This document shows positions 26,101 through 38,100 of a DNA stretch of 64,000 bases, in pieces. The notes below the pieces were generated by a model, which had not been told where the DNA came from, ran no database searches, and worked only from the letters and a program-made list of their open reading frames with translations. Both the position numbers and the translations under genes were made by a program. The stretch spans positions 37,766,001 to 37,830,000 of the forward strand of contig NC_056752.1 of assembly GCF_018687715.1 (NCBI RefSeq). Direction: 5' to 3'. The stretch is from Carya illinoinensis (taxonomy: Eukaryota; Streptophyta; Magnoliopsida; Fagales; Juglandaceae). Within the stretch, counting starts at the first letter, position 1. Every line of letters begins with the position of its first letter.

Positions 26101-29100
26101 AAACTATGGAACATGCAATGCAGAGAAAGTGTGTTCAGGATTAGACTCATGAAGGATTAACATGTCATGGAAAATAATACGTGTGAGATAAGAAATCCTT
26201 CCTCATTGCGGGTCCCCATCGAGAAACCTGAAACGTGGTCCTCATTTACCAGTGCCAAGATTGTTCTACTACGGCCTCCATGACAATTATAAGCAATGGA
26301 GGAGACAAGGGATACCCTTTTGTCGCTATCTACATAAGAGCTGAATGCGTCATTCACCAATACTGAGTAGTGCACTCTGGATATACTTTGACCTATACAA
26401 CTGCACCATTTTTGCCTGAAGCCACATCTCCTCAACGTATAATATAAGAAATCCCCACTCACATGATCGTATGCCTTTTTAGATCTAGTTCACACAAAAC
26501 AACTGTCTTGTTGATGTTATTATGCTATCAAAGTAATCAGTGGCAATGAAAACTGAATCTGATATTTGTCTTCCCCCAGTGAAAGCATTCTGCGAGTGGG
26601 AGATGATCTTTACTAGCACCAACTTCAATATGTTAGCTAGCACATTAGAAATGATCTTCTATACTCCACTCACAAGACTTGTAGGTTGAGCTCTTGGATG
26701 TCAGTGGCTCTTGTCTTCTACAGGATAGGGCTATGAATGTTTGCATCAAGACTTTAAAAAATATACCCCTAGCATAAAAATTGTGAAAGACCTTTATTAG
26801 GTCTTCTTTCACCACTTCCCAACAAGTTTGGAGAAAAGCCATGGCTGAGCCCCTTGGTCCTGGGGCTTTGTCTCCACTCATTTCTCTAACTACCTCGCAA
26901 ACTTCACTTTCCTCCTCCACTCCCAATATTTGAAAGTCTGGCCATCCAGCTTAGGTCTCCAACTGAACAGCTCTGTGTACAAACTCTATAGAATTATACC
27001 ATGCAATCGCCTGATTTCTTGGTGATTGGCAAGATTTATGCCATTCATACTCAAGGAGTCTGGAATTGCTCTGCCAATGTGAATTAGAAACCTAGTGGAT
27101 GAACTGTGTACAGCTGTTGCCCTCCCTCAACTGCAAGGTCTTTTGTCTCCATCTCCAAAAAATTGACTAGAAGAGTAGAATGCGAAATAAAAAAGGAAAT
27201 GTAAATTGGGAGCTAATAAACATCAACCTGGACTGGGCATGGAAAAATGAACAAAAAGGTTCCATTTGTAAATACAGATGTCAGCTTTGTTTGCATGCCA
27301 ACATTGTAGATTTGAATGGAATTGAAAGATAATCCCAAATCATTTCAAATCAAGTTGAATGAACTGAATTCTGGATATTTATCTGCAATGTGTAAAATAT
27401 AAAATCTGAAGAGTCCCCTGACTGTTTATGATTGTCTTTTTCATTTTCTGTGTTTATTTATATTGGTGGTATTGGCATTATTAGTATATTGGCAATTGAT
27501 ATGTAAGAGTTCAGTTTTGCTGAAGGGGCATTATAATCGTATTAAACTGGCTGACAATGTGCAATTGATACGTGAAATCATCATTTGTCCCAAAAGCTTA
27601 AGCTGATGGGAGGAGGTAGATTTTATTATTTATTTTATATCTTAACACTCCCCCTCACGTGTGCTCTTCCTCAATTAGTAGATCTAACACGTGAAATATT
27701 TAATTAAATGAGGTAGAGTGTAGAGTCAAGGTTCAAACTCAGGACCTCTGTTCTGATACATGTGAAATCAACACTTGTTCCAAAAGCTTAAGCTGATGGG
27801 AAGATGTAAATTTTATTATTTATTTTATATCTTAACAGCTTAGATCAGCTCAATACTCCACATTTAGATTGATTTTGTGTTCATTATCCATCAGAATGGT
27901 TCTCTTTTGAGGAAGTATGCATACTTGTGTAACAATAGCAGCTACTCAGTCTCATTAGAGGATGGCGTTGAAGTTACGTTTCTGGACAAATCCTCATCTG
28001 TTGATGACAAAAAGAGTGTGCACCACATGCATGAATTTTCAGACACCACAAATGTCTCTTCGTATTCTCAAAATAATACAAATGCAATGCAAAGTTTCAC
28101 ATTTGAAACCCAGGTGACTGATCTTCATTTCTAGATATGTTGTACGAATATATTTTCTTTCAACCTGTTTTGTCTCTGTTTTACTTTGAACTGTTGCCCT
28201 TTTGATATTTTGATCTTCAATTGCTGCTGTCTATATCTGGTTACTGTATGTCAACTATTTGTATTATTTGCTTGCTCGTTTTAACCATTAAACTTTGGAC
28301 TTTAAATATTTTCTTAAAATTATTAGGCAACACTCCCCTTGCAAAGTTCTGAAAACTTTGTGTTAAGCCTTGAACTGCAGTCCTGTTTTGAATTTTTGTC
28401 TCTTTGATTTGTGATGTTCATCATAATCTTGTTCTACCAAGGTAGCTCTTGCCCTTCCATCTAAAGCCTTAAATTTTTCAGTAATGTTTAACTTAATTGG
28501 CTATCTTGCTCCTTGCTAAGTTCTTGCAGCCATTTAACAAAAAAAAAGAAAAAAAACTAATTCTTGTAAGAAAAATGGGTGGATTCATTTGCCATTAATA
28601 TATAAAGCTGTGGCTTTTTCAACTGGAACATTATTATTTGTCCTCCTTTTTCACTATGTATAGTTCCTCGGCCAATATTGAAAGCACTGCTCTTTGACAA
28701 TGGAATGGGCCATTGGGCCAATAATTGTAAGAAAAAAGAAGTTAATGATGATTTATCAAACCAATAGCTTTTAAGACTTTTGCGCCCCTAGAGATGCAAT
28801 GTGATGTTGTAACCTTCTCTTGCACTTGGCCAATTGAAAGACACTGGTTTATTAGCAAGCTTCTGACAGATTGTTTAGTTAATTACTGGAAAAAGAAAAA
28901 AGAAAAAAGAAAAAAAGCATAAAAACCTTTTCTTCTACAAGTCATTAAAATCACACCCCTGCCAGCTTCAACCTGGATGGACGGCTCTATGTTTGAGCTT
29001 TCTGCATTCAGTCCAGTTGTTATTATGAAAGGAACTGCTGATATGGCTCTTAGTGGGGAGCTACTGATACTGTACACAATGCTTCCATAGTCCAAATATA

Positions 29101-32100
29101 ATTGCATTACATAACGAAGTCCACATCTCTGATTTTGGCTCCCACCTTTCACTTTGCTGGTGACTTTAGAGAAGTTTAGTCATTTTGGGAGGAAGCTGTC
29201 ATTACTAGATTTCATGTAGGGCATTATTTTTATTTGCTTTTGCTTGATAATAAAAATGAGTTCAAACTGATAGTTTGATTTTCAACATTTCTCACTTCTA
29301 AATGCTTTTTCTATTGAATTCAGACGTGTTTTCTTGTTTTCTTTTTCTATTTTTTATGATCCCAATCTGATAGTATTCTTGTTTGAATTGCTTAATACTA
29401 TGTTTAGGTTGTTTCTCCTGAGCTCACCTTCTATGATGGTACAAAATCTTCTCTGGATGACTCGTCCTATGGTGAAAAACTTCTCCGTGCAAAATTGGAT
29501 TTGAGTTTCATGTAAGAGCATCGTATTTTCCTTGTGCAATCTTTGTATCTTGTTATGGTGCTTGTCCATAGTGCACATGGGTAAAAATCTCTTCGAAGGA
29601 GTTTCAACATATGTTCCTGATCCTGTTTTGCAGATGCAATTTATATGCTTTCACTTTTCTACCCCATTTCTTAAGATATTACTACAAATTTTAGACCACT
29701 AATTATTCTTCATCTCTCCACAAATGAACCCCCCCCCCCCCCCCTCTCCCCCGGCTGGGGGAAAAAAAAAACATGCCCACACTTACAGAACATATGCAAA
29801 TAAACGTGCACAGACTAATTAAGAGAATAGAAACAATTTTCCACTTACGTCCCCAAGAAGCAGTTTTGGTTTTAGTTTCCAGTTTGAGAAAAGAGAAGTA
29901 ATTTTCATTAAGGCTGTATTAGTAATTCCGGTCAGCTAAGATGGTATTCTCCAAGTTTTCAATGTCAATAGAAAGGAGTACATCAACATCCCGATTTACA
30001 CGTATAATTGATATATGAACATGGATGTTGAATTTAGTATTCAAGTCTGCAGAATCCTGCTAAAATGTGTAAACTTTTATTTGGAGTATTGATTATGTTA
30101 TGTGAGATATCATGTAATGAGCAAGATTGTAACACCCAATAGGGAAGGCCTGAGCCATATCTGGGCCTACACCCCAAAAGAACTAGTCAATGGTACAATC
30201 GGAGCCCAAAAGAAGTTTTTTCTTCTAAGCAAAGTGGGATCTCATATACCATCTACACTCATCAGTCAATATGGGGTATCATTGGTACTCTAGGAAATGT
30301 ATAGTTGGTCTGGACCCCTTTTTTTGGGTCCTGTCTGGAACCTGGAAAACCGGGGTCATCCGGGCAGGTATTCAGATTTCATACCTGCATCTACCCATAT
30401 GTGGGTACGGTTTTATAATGCAGTTACTCGTAACTGGGTTAAATTGTTTTTAAAAAATTTGACTTACGATCATTTTGATCTTCCAGAACAAGAGAAAGAA
30501 ACTAGAGAGTGAGATTCTTCCAGATAGGGAAGTAAAAAATAAAGCCTAGGGTAGAGAAAGCTAGCTACGATTTCCTTCCCACATCCCTTTCCACATTTTC
30601 AATTCATGATATTGATCCTTCATTCTACAGGTAGGCCTTTTGTATTTGAAGAAAAAAAATTCATTCCTTGAATCATTTTATGCTTTCAAAAACTGAATAC
30701 ATTTCTGATTCCATTGAGTCGTTTTGCTAAAGCTTTAAATTTAGGAGCTGAGCCGTTGTTTATTTCTCTGCTTGTGCTCTGTTTGTTTGCCTAGGAAATG
30801 TTAGAAAGGACAAGAAACTGAAATTTTTTATTCTTTATATTCTTAATTGTTTGGGACCTGATAAAGAAAGCAAAAACCTTGACTGAACTGAGCCTGGCAC
30901 AATTGGTTTGTTTAGCCAAGGATTTAACAATTATTGTCTTTTATTGTCTGCCAAACAGAAGACTGGGGCTTTATCTTTCAGTTCATAGCATACACGGTGT
31001 CTGAAGATTTGTACTTATCGTTGCTATTCACTTTTTCCTCTCTTCCGGTGGGCATTGACAATAGCTTTTATTTATAATTTTTTAAAAGCAGTTTTTTGAT
31101 AAATCCGATTACAACCACCCGTATTTTTATAATCAGGTAAAGCCAGGTACCCACCCATATTATAACCAGACTAACCCTTACCCGCATTTTAGACCTGGAT
31201 GCAGATCTGGGTATAGCCGGATACCCAGGTCCACATCCGATGCACTGCCCTAGAAATGTAAATTTACAAATAAAAAGCAAGGTTTTCTTTTTTAAATAAC
31301 AAGCAAGAATTATTCTACAGAAATTGAACAAGTATCCCATCTTTAGATGTCAAAGGTAAATACCACTTGGGAGCACATATCTTCTTGTAAACCATACTGC
31401 AAATGGGACCTTCTTTTTCCCAACTTTCCATTTACAATATATAACAATTATGTATAATGATGGCATTAGATGGTTTCAACCCAATTCTGTTAAGCATTCT
31501 ATCTGTATATGGAATTTTCTTTTCTTTCTTAATTTTTAATAAGCTATTTTCAATTGAAAGGTGGGGTGGAGAAAACCATGATGGAAAACTGCCTTAGATG
31601 GTTTGGCTATGTGCAGTATAGACTGACTGAGGGGCTATTGAGAGAGAGTGAACATTATTATTTGAGTTGAATATGACTATTTGCATAAAAGGCATTTATG
31701 CTGAAGATCGAGGAGTTTTATCAAGGAATCCTGCTGCTAAATCTCATAACAACTGAAATTATATTTAACAAAACAGTTTTCACCACATTCCTTAGTAGTC
31801 CGACACAGTTTTCGAAAATGAAACTTTAAATTGTAGGAAGAATGTATCTTGTTGCCTTCTGCCAGTTTCACATATTATGGCTTATGTTTTGCACTTTTCA
31901 ATTCTAAGGATTTTTTTTTTTTTTTCTGCTGCAGTTTTTGTTATTATCTTGTCATCCACATTTGTGGCTAAGAAACTCACATATATTGTATAGCATTCTT
32001 AGTTTTACTTTGTCAAGTTACTCATCTCGATCCACATTTCTGATAAGTGATAAGGGTAGGTGGTGTATGAGTTCCCACATTGCTTGGAAAGGAGAAGTTC

Positions 32101-35100
32101 TTGCTCTTTATAATATTCAAATTGAGTTCTAGTTGTATCCTTGACTAGTCCTTTTGTAGTATAGACCATGTCGCTTGGCCTTCCATACACCACCTAATCT
32201 TATCACTTATCAGAATGTGATATCTCAATCCCATTTGGGCTTTTCCTATGAGAAACTCGTTTTGGGATATGAAGAGTTTGGAAAGGATACTTATATGAGA
32301 AGTACTCGTTGCTTGTCATGTGTGTCTGTTTTCTTCTTCTTCCTTTGTCCTTTGTACCCTTGAAACTTGTATGTTTCTCTCAGCCTTAATAGATGAATTT
32401 CAACTCTGTTTTAGCATTTTTTTAGCAACAATATCTCCATCTCAATTATGTGCATTTGTTTATATAACACAGATTAGATGCTTATAAAAAATTCAATTTT
32501 TTATTTCTTCAGGTATGCATCTAAGGAAAACGATACCTGGATTCGAGCCTTGGTGAAAGATCTCACTGTTGAGGCTGGTTCTGGTCTTATCATTCTTGAT
32601 CCTGTGGATATATCAGGAGGATATACTTCTGTAAAGGACAAAACAAATCTGTCTCTGATATCAACCGATATATGTATCCATCTTTCACTTAGTGCCATTT
32701 CTGTCATTCTTAATCTGCAAAACCAGGCAGCAGCAGCATTGCAATTTGGAAATGCAATAGCCCTTGCTCCCTGTACCAACTTTGACCGTTTATGGGTTGC
32801 CCCAAAAGGTCTCTCTCATATTAGCTATATTAACATTGATTTTTTTATTTTTTTAATCAATGCAAACACATGCATTCTCATTACGACACCAATGACCTTA
32901 CTTCTGTATAGTTTGCCATGTACTTCATGAACTGGTTCTATGTCTTCATTGAGTTTCTGGTATTTTTCTTACTTACCTGTGGGAGAATTTTTGCCAGTAA
33001 ATGGGTCCCTTTACAACCTTACCTTTTGGAGGCCTCAAGCTCCATCAAACTATGTCATAGTGGGAGACTGCGTGACTTCAAGGTTGAGCTAGATTAAATT
33101 GATTTTTATTAAACCCTTGCAATTGTTTTTCTTGTTTATTACTATTAAGATTTCACATCAAAGTGAGATAACAAACGTAATATACAATGTTGCCAATTAT
33201 GGTGCAGTTTTTGCTTGCTTCTTTTTTATGTTTTAGATGCTCTGATTTGTTAAAGTTCAACATGTGTTTTCAGGCCAACTCCTCCTTCACAGGCTGTAAT
33301 GGCAGTGAGTAATAGATATGGGCGTGTGAGGAAGCCCATTGGTTTCAATCTCATTGGTTCCTTCTCTGGTATTCAAGGATTTGAAAGACATGAAGGCCAT
33401 TCTGATCTTGATAGTGATTGTTCTATTTGGATGCCTATTGCACCACCTGGATATACAGCATTGGGGTGTGTAGCACAAGTAGGAAACCAACCTCCACCAA
33501 GTCACATTGTTTATTGCATACGCTCTGACCTTGTTACATCAACAACATTTTCAGAATGCATACTCAGTGTGCATTCAAATTCTAGTTTGGCAAATGGATT
33601 TAGCATCTGGCGCCTAGACAATGTTGTTGGATCATTTTTAGCCCATTCTTCAGCGCAATGCCCTACCAAAGATAAAAGTTTTGACCTGAATCATCTTCTT
33701 CTCTGGAACTCAAATTGGCAACATTCTGCCTCGAAAGAATCTGGCTCTGATTTGAGGGACGGTTGTGACAGTGGAAGTCAACACACAAATAACCAGAGTG
33801 CAAATTCATCTGGATGGGATGTTGTTAGATCAATTTCAAAAGCTACTAATTGTTATGTGTCCACCCCTAATTTTGAGCGAATCTGGTGGGACAAGGGTAG
33901 TGACCTCCGGCAACCAGTCTCAATATGGCGACCTATTGCACGTCCAGGTTATGCTATACTGGGTGATTGCATAACTGAAGGGTTAGACCTTTTTATCTTG
34001 CAATTTTTTCTTAACCTATATTTTGTTAATCTCTTCATGGGTTGTTTTTTACTAACATATTTAGTTACTTTTGTTTCTTGTCAGCTTAGAACCACCTGCT
34101 TTGGGAATAATATTCAAGGCCAATAATCCTGAGATTTCTGCAAAGCCTGTGCAGTTTACTAGAGTAGCCCATATCACAGGAAAGGGCATTGACGAAGTTT
34201 TCTTCTGGTATCCAATTGCTCCTCCTGGTTATGCTTCTCTAGGATGTGTAGTCTCAAGAACAGATGAAGCACCATGCTTGGATTCATTCTGCTGCCCAAG
34301 AATGGATCTTGTTAACCAAGCTAATATACTTGAGCTTCCCATTTCAAGATCTTCAAGTTCAAAAGCATCTCAGTGCTGGAGCATTTGGAAAGTTGAAAAC
34401 CAGGTTAAAATGAATGTTCACAGGGCTAGTACTTTAATCGTCTTTTAAATATTTGATTTCCTATTTGATCTCTTCATCTAGACATTTCTTTTGTGTATGT
34501 CCAGGTTTTCCTTTTTCATTATCCTTCCTACCTGATGGTGTTGTCTTCCTTATTCTTTTTCTCATTCATAACTCGCTATATTTTTTTTTTTTTTTGTAGG
34601 CATGCACATTTCTTGCTCGTTCTGATCTGAAAAAACCAACGAGTCGATTAGCTTATACTATTGGTGATTCCATGAAACCAAAGGCTCGGGAAAACATAAC
34701 TGCTGAAATGAAGCTAAGATGCTTCTCTTTGACGGTTCTTGACAGCTTATGTGGAATGGTCTGTTTTTTTATGAAACTTGAATACCTAGGATCTGATGTT
34801 AAGATAGTTCCCTTTCTTCTAACTGATGCTATTTTTGGGATAGAAACTGAAGCTTTTCAGATGGCACCACCATTTGATACAACAATGTAATAGTTTGCTT
34901 TCTTCTAATTGATATTGTCATTTTGATTGGATTTGGACCCTTTCAGATGACTCCACTATTTGACACAACAATAACCAATATCAAGCTTGCAACACATGGT
35001 CAACTGGAGGCAATGAATGCAGTACTCATTTCCTCTATTGCTGCATCTGCATTCAACACACAATTAGAAGCTTGGGAGCCCCTTATTGAGCCATTTGATG

Positions 35101-38100
35101 GAATCTTCAAGTAATGTTCAGTTTTCTCAATCCATGATGTGTTTCTTCGTTTCTTTTTGAGAAGTATAAATCTCTGGGTCCCTAATTGGTGTTATATTTC
35201 TTTACCTTTTAGGTTTGAAACTTATGATACCAATGCACACCAACCATCAAGACTTGGGAAAAGAGTACGTGTAGCTGCTACTAATATCCTGAATGTAAAT
35301 GTCAGTGCTGCAAATCTTGAGACTTTGGTTGGGAGCATTCTTTCATGGAGAAGGCAGTTAGAACTCGAGCAGAAAGCTGCCAAGCTAAATGAGGTTTTGA
35401 TCTTGAGTTCATTTTTTTCTATTAAGAAGATTCTTTTAATGCTTTACTAGCTGACCATCTTTGCAGGAAGCTGGTCGTCATCGTAGGCATGGAGAGGATC
35501 CAACTTTTTCTGCATTAGATGAAGATGACTTTCAGACTGTGGTTATAGAAAACAAACTTGGGTTTGATATCTATCTGAAAAAAGTTGAGCAAAATGCAGA
35601 TTCCGTTGACCAACTACATCATGGTGGTTGCACTTCTGTTTGGATCCCACCTCCAAGGTTTTCAGATAGATTAAATGTTGCAGATGAATCGAGGGAAGCA
35701 CGTTATTATGTAGCTATACAGATTCTTGAAGCTAAGGTTGTAAATGTGGCTCTTGTTTATAAAATACTCGTCCAACTTTTCATTTATTATCTTCTCTTCT
35801 ACTGGGAAAGAAAAATAATTTTTATGCTTTTTTCCAGGGAATACCGATCATTGATGATGGAAATAGCCATAACTTTTTCTGTGCCTTGCGCATTGTCATT
35901 GATAGCCAGGCAGCAGATCAACAAAAGCTTTTTCCTCAGAGTGCGAGGACAAAATGTGTCAAGCCTTTCATTTCAAAAGCCAATAACCTCGATTCAGGCA
36001 CCGCTAAGTGGAATGAACTTTTCATATTTGAAGTTCCTCGGAAGGTATCGTATGGGATAGCTTCATTTTTGCTATTCTTATTTCTTTAGTATTTAAATTT
36101 TCTTAGAAGGCAAAACCCTAGGGGTTGGCTCAAGTGGTAAGAGCCTTGGTCTTGGTGGTATGTTCCCTCCAGGTCTATGGTTTGAACCCTTGGTTGTAAA
36201 GCATTTCTAGGGGCCACATTCCATTGCTGAAAAGCCAATGATTTACTGTAGCTGTGTGATGGGGACACATTACACGGCTCTGGGGTTTAATAAGCATAAA
36301 GATATGTTGCATTTGCATGGTTTCCAGGATTGCTTGCCATAAAAATATTAAAATAAGAAAAAAGAAATAAATTCTCAGAAGGTATCTTATGAAATACCTT
36401 CAATGTTGCTTTCTTATTTTCTTTTGCTTCTATGTTCTTAAAGAATGAAATAACTTATTCAATTAATGGACCATCAATTTAGACAGTTAATGAGAGGTGT
36501 TGGCACAAAAACTATAGCATGCAAGCTCTAAAAAACTTATGGAAAATTAAGCTCTCGTTTGTGCTTGTTACTCCCGTATCAGTATTGTCTGTCCTAATAT
36601 CTACCAAAATAGAGATTATGCTCTTTAGTTTAGCCAAGGCTTCTCTTTTGTTGTCCATTTCGGCCTGTTTTATGTAAAATATTTAAATGTCATTTTTTTT
36701 CACTTTGATTGGTTGGGAATTGAGGCATCCTCATCTTAGTATCATAGTATTAAACCTTTGGCTTTCAAAACCCTCCTACAAACATGGAGTATAGCTTAAT
36801 TATAATGGGTGTTCTCTTGTTCGCATAGGACAGTTTGATAGTGTCTAAATTTACTTATATCATTAAGCAAATGTAAAACTTTCTCTTACTTCAAAATAGT
36901 GGGTTGATGTAGAAATTTGTCCTGTCTGAGGCATGTGACAAGAGGATTCTTCAACTGTTGGTAGTCGGGCAAGAAAGGATTATTGTCTCCTGTGGAGATG
37001 CACCTTTTTTCATTTAGGGATATGTCACATGCCAATCTTTTTTCTGGAAAGATATCTGGACATGTGAGCATGCTGTCAAAAGATTTGCTAATCTATGACA
37101 ATTAAATCTATTAGCCATAATGATGGGAGCACTTTGGATTGACTATTCCATTGGTTAATGGTTTCTTTGCTCTCTTTCAGTTCTTATTGCATCATTATCT
37201 CTCTTATTGTGTATGCTAAGAACTGCTTGCCTGAAATGTATATTTGTGTCATTGTATTTTTTTAAGTTATAACATAATGAGATGAGCTCTCTCTCTCTCT
37301 CCCCAATGATATTTATTTGGAAATTTCCCATATTAAATTTCTCACAAGCTAATGATTCTTTCAGCATGTGATTATTTTCTTGTCAACACATTTTTACTTT
37401 CTTGAACATAATGATTTTATTGTTATTTAAATTTAGCATGTAATTTGGCATTTTTGAAGTTTATCTGTATCTTTGTAAATTAATGTTGTCATAGTTTATT
37501 GTGTGATCCCAATATTTACATTGCCTCCTTTTCTACCTTTAATTAGGTGCTCTCTCTTGTATACTCCCAGTGAAATTTGGCTATGCCTTATTACTTTATA
37601 AATGAAATACATTTATTGATGCAGGCCCCAGCTAAGTTGGAAGTGGAGGTGACAAACCTTGCAGCAAAAGCTGGAAAAGGTAGGTGTTATTGGATCGTCA
37701 ACCTCCAGATTAGACTTGCTTTCAAAGAAATTTGCAAGGACATCAACAGATTCAATTTTTGAATGTATTGTTGATTTCTGCGCTTGAGCTGCTAATCAGC
37801 GTACTCCACTTATTTTAAATCTGATTGTGCTGTCAATGAAATATTTTGCCCAGACTTGGGTTTCTCATTATTGTCTTTTTTTTTTTTCATTGAGTTTTAG
37901 TTTTGAATGGGTGATGTGGCACCTTCAAAATGGAGCAATATTTATCTACTGTCCATGCTGAAATGCATAATGCTTTATTAAGTGCCAATGGATTGCTTTT
38001 CAAGTAGTGGTGGGATTTTTCTCTGCAGTAATATGTATTTCACATAACATAAAAAAGGTTTTTGAACGGTACAGGTGAAGTTGTTGGATCACTTTCATTT

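Larger units (their letters stand above)
29512..32512. other. Intron 24 (3.0 kb) with repeats
   Basis: Contains a C-rich/A tract at 29729-29771, a repeat at about 30115-30260 (cctgagccatatctgggcct) related to the duplicated segments at 50660-51060, and a foldback element at 32036-32217. No genes. Confidence 0.6.

Noticed and set aside
30290..31250. Large inverted repeat between about 30300-30430 and 31120-31240
   Set aside because: Shared words (tacccatat, gggtac, cctgcatc) exist, but similarity by eye is too weak to claim paired arms.
36126..36190. A tRNA gene (box A and box B present)
   Set aside because: No cloverleaf or acceptor stem. A-tail and flanking duplication show it is a SINE.
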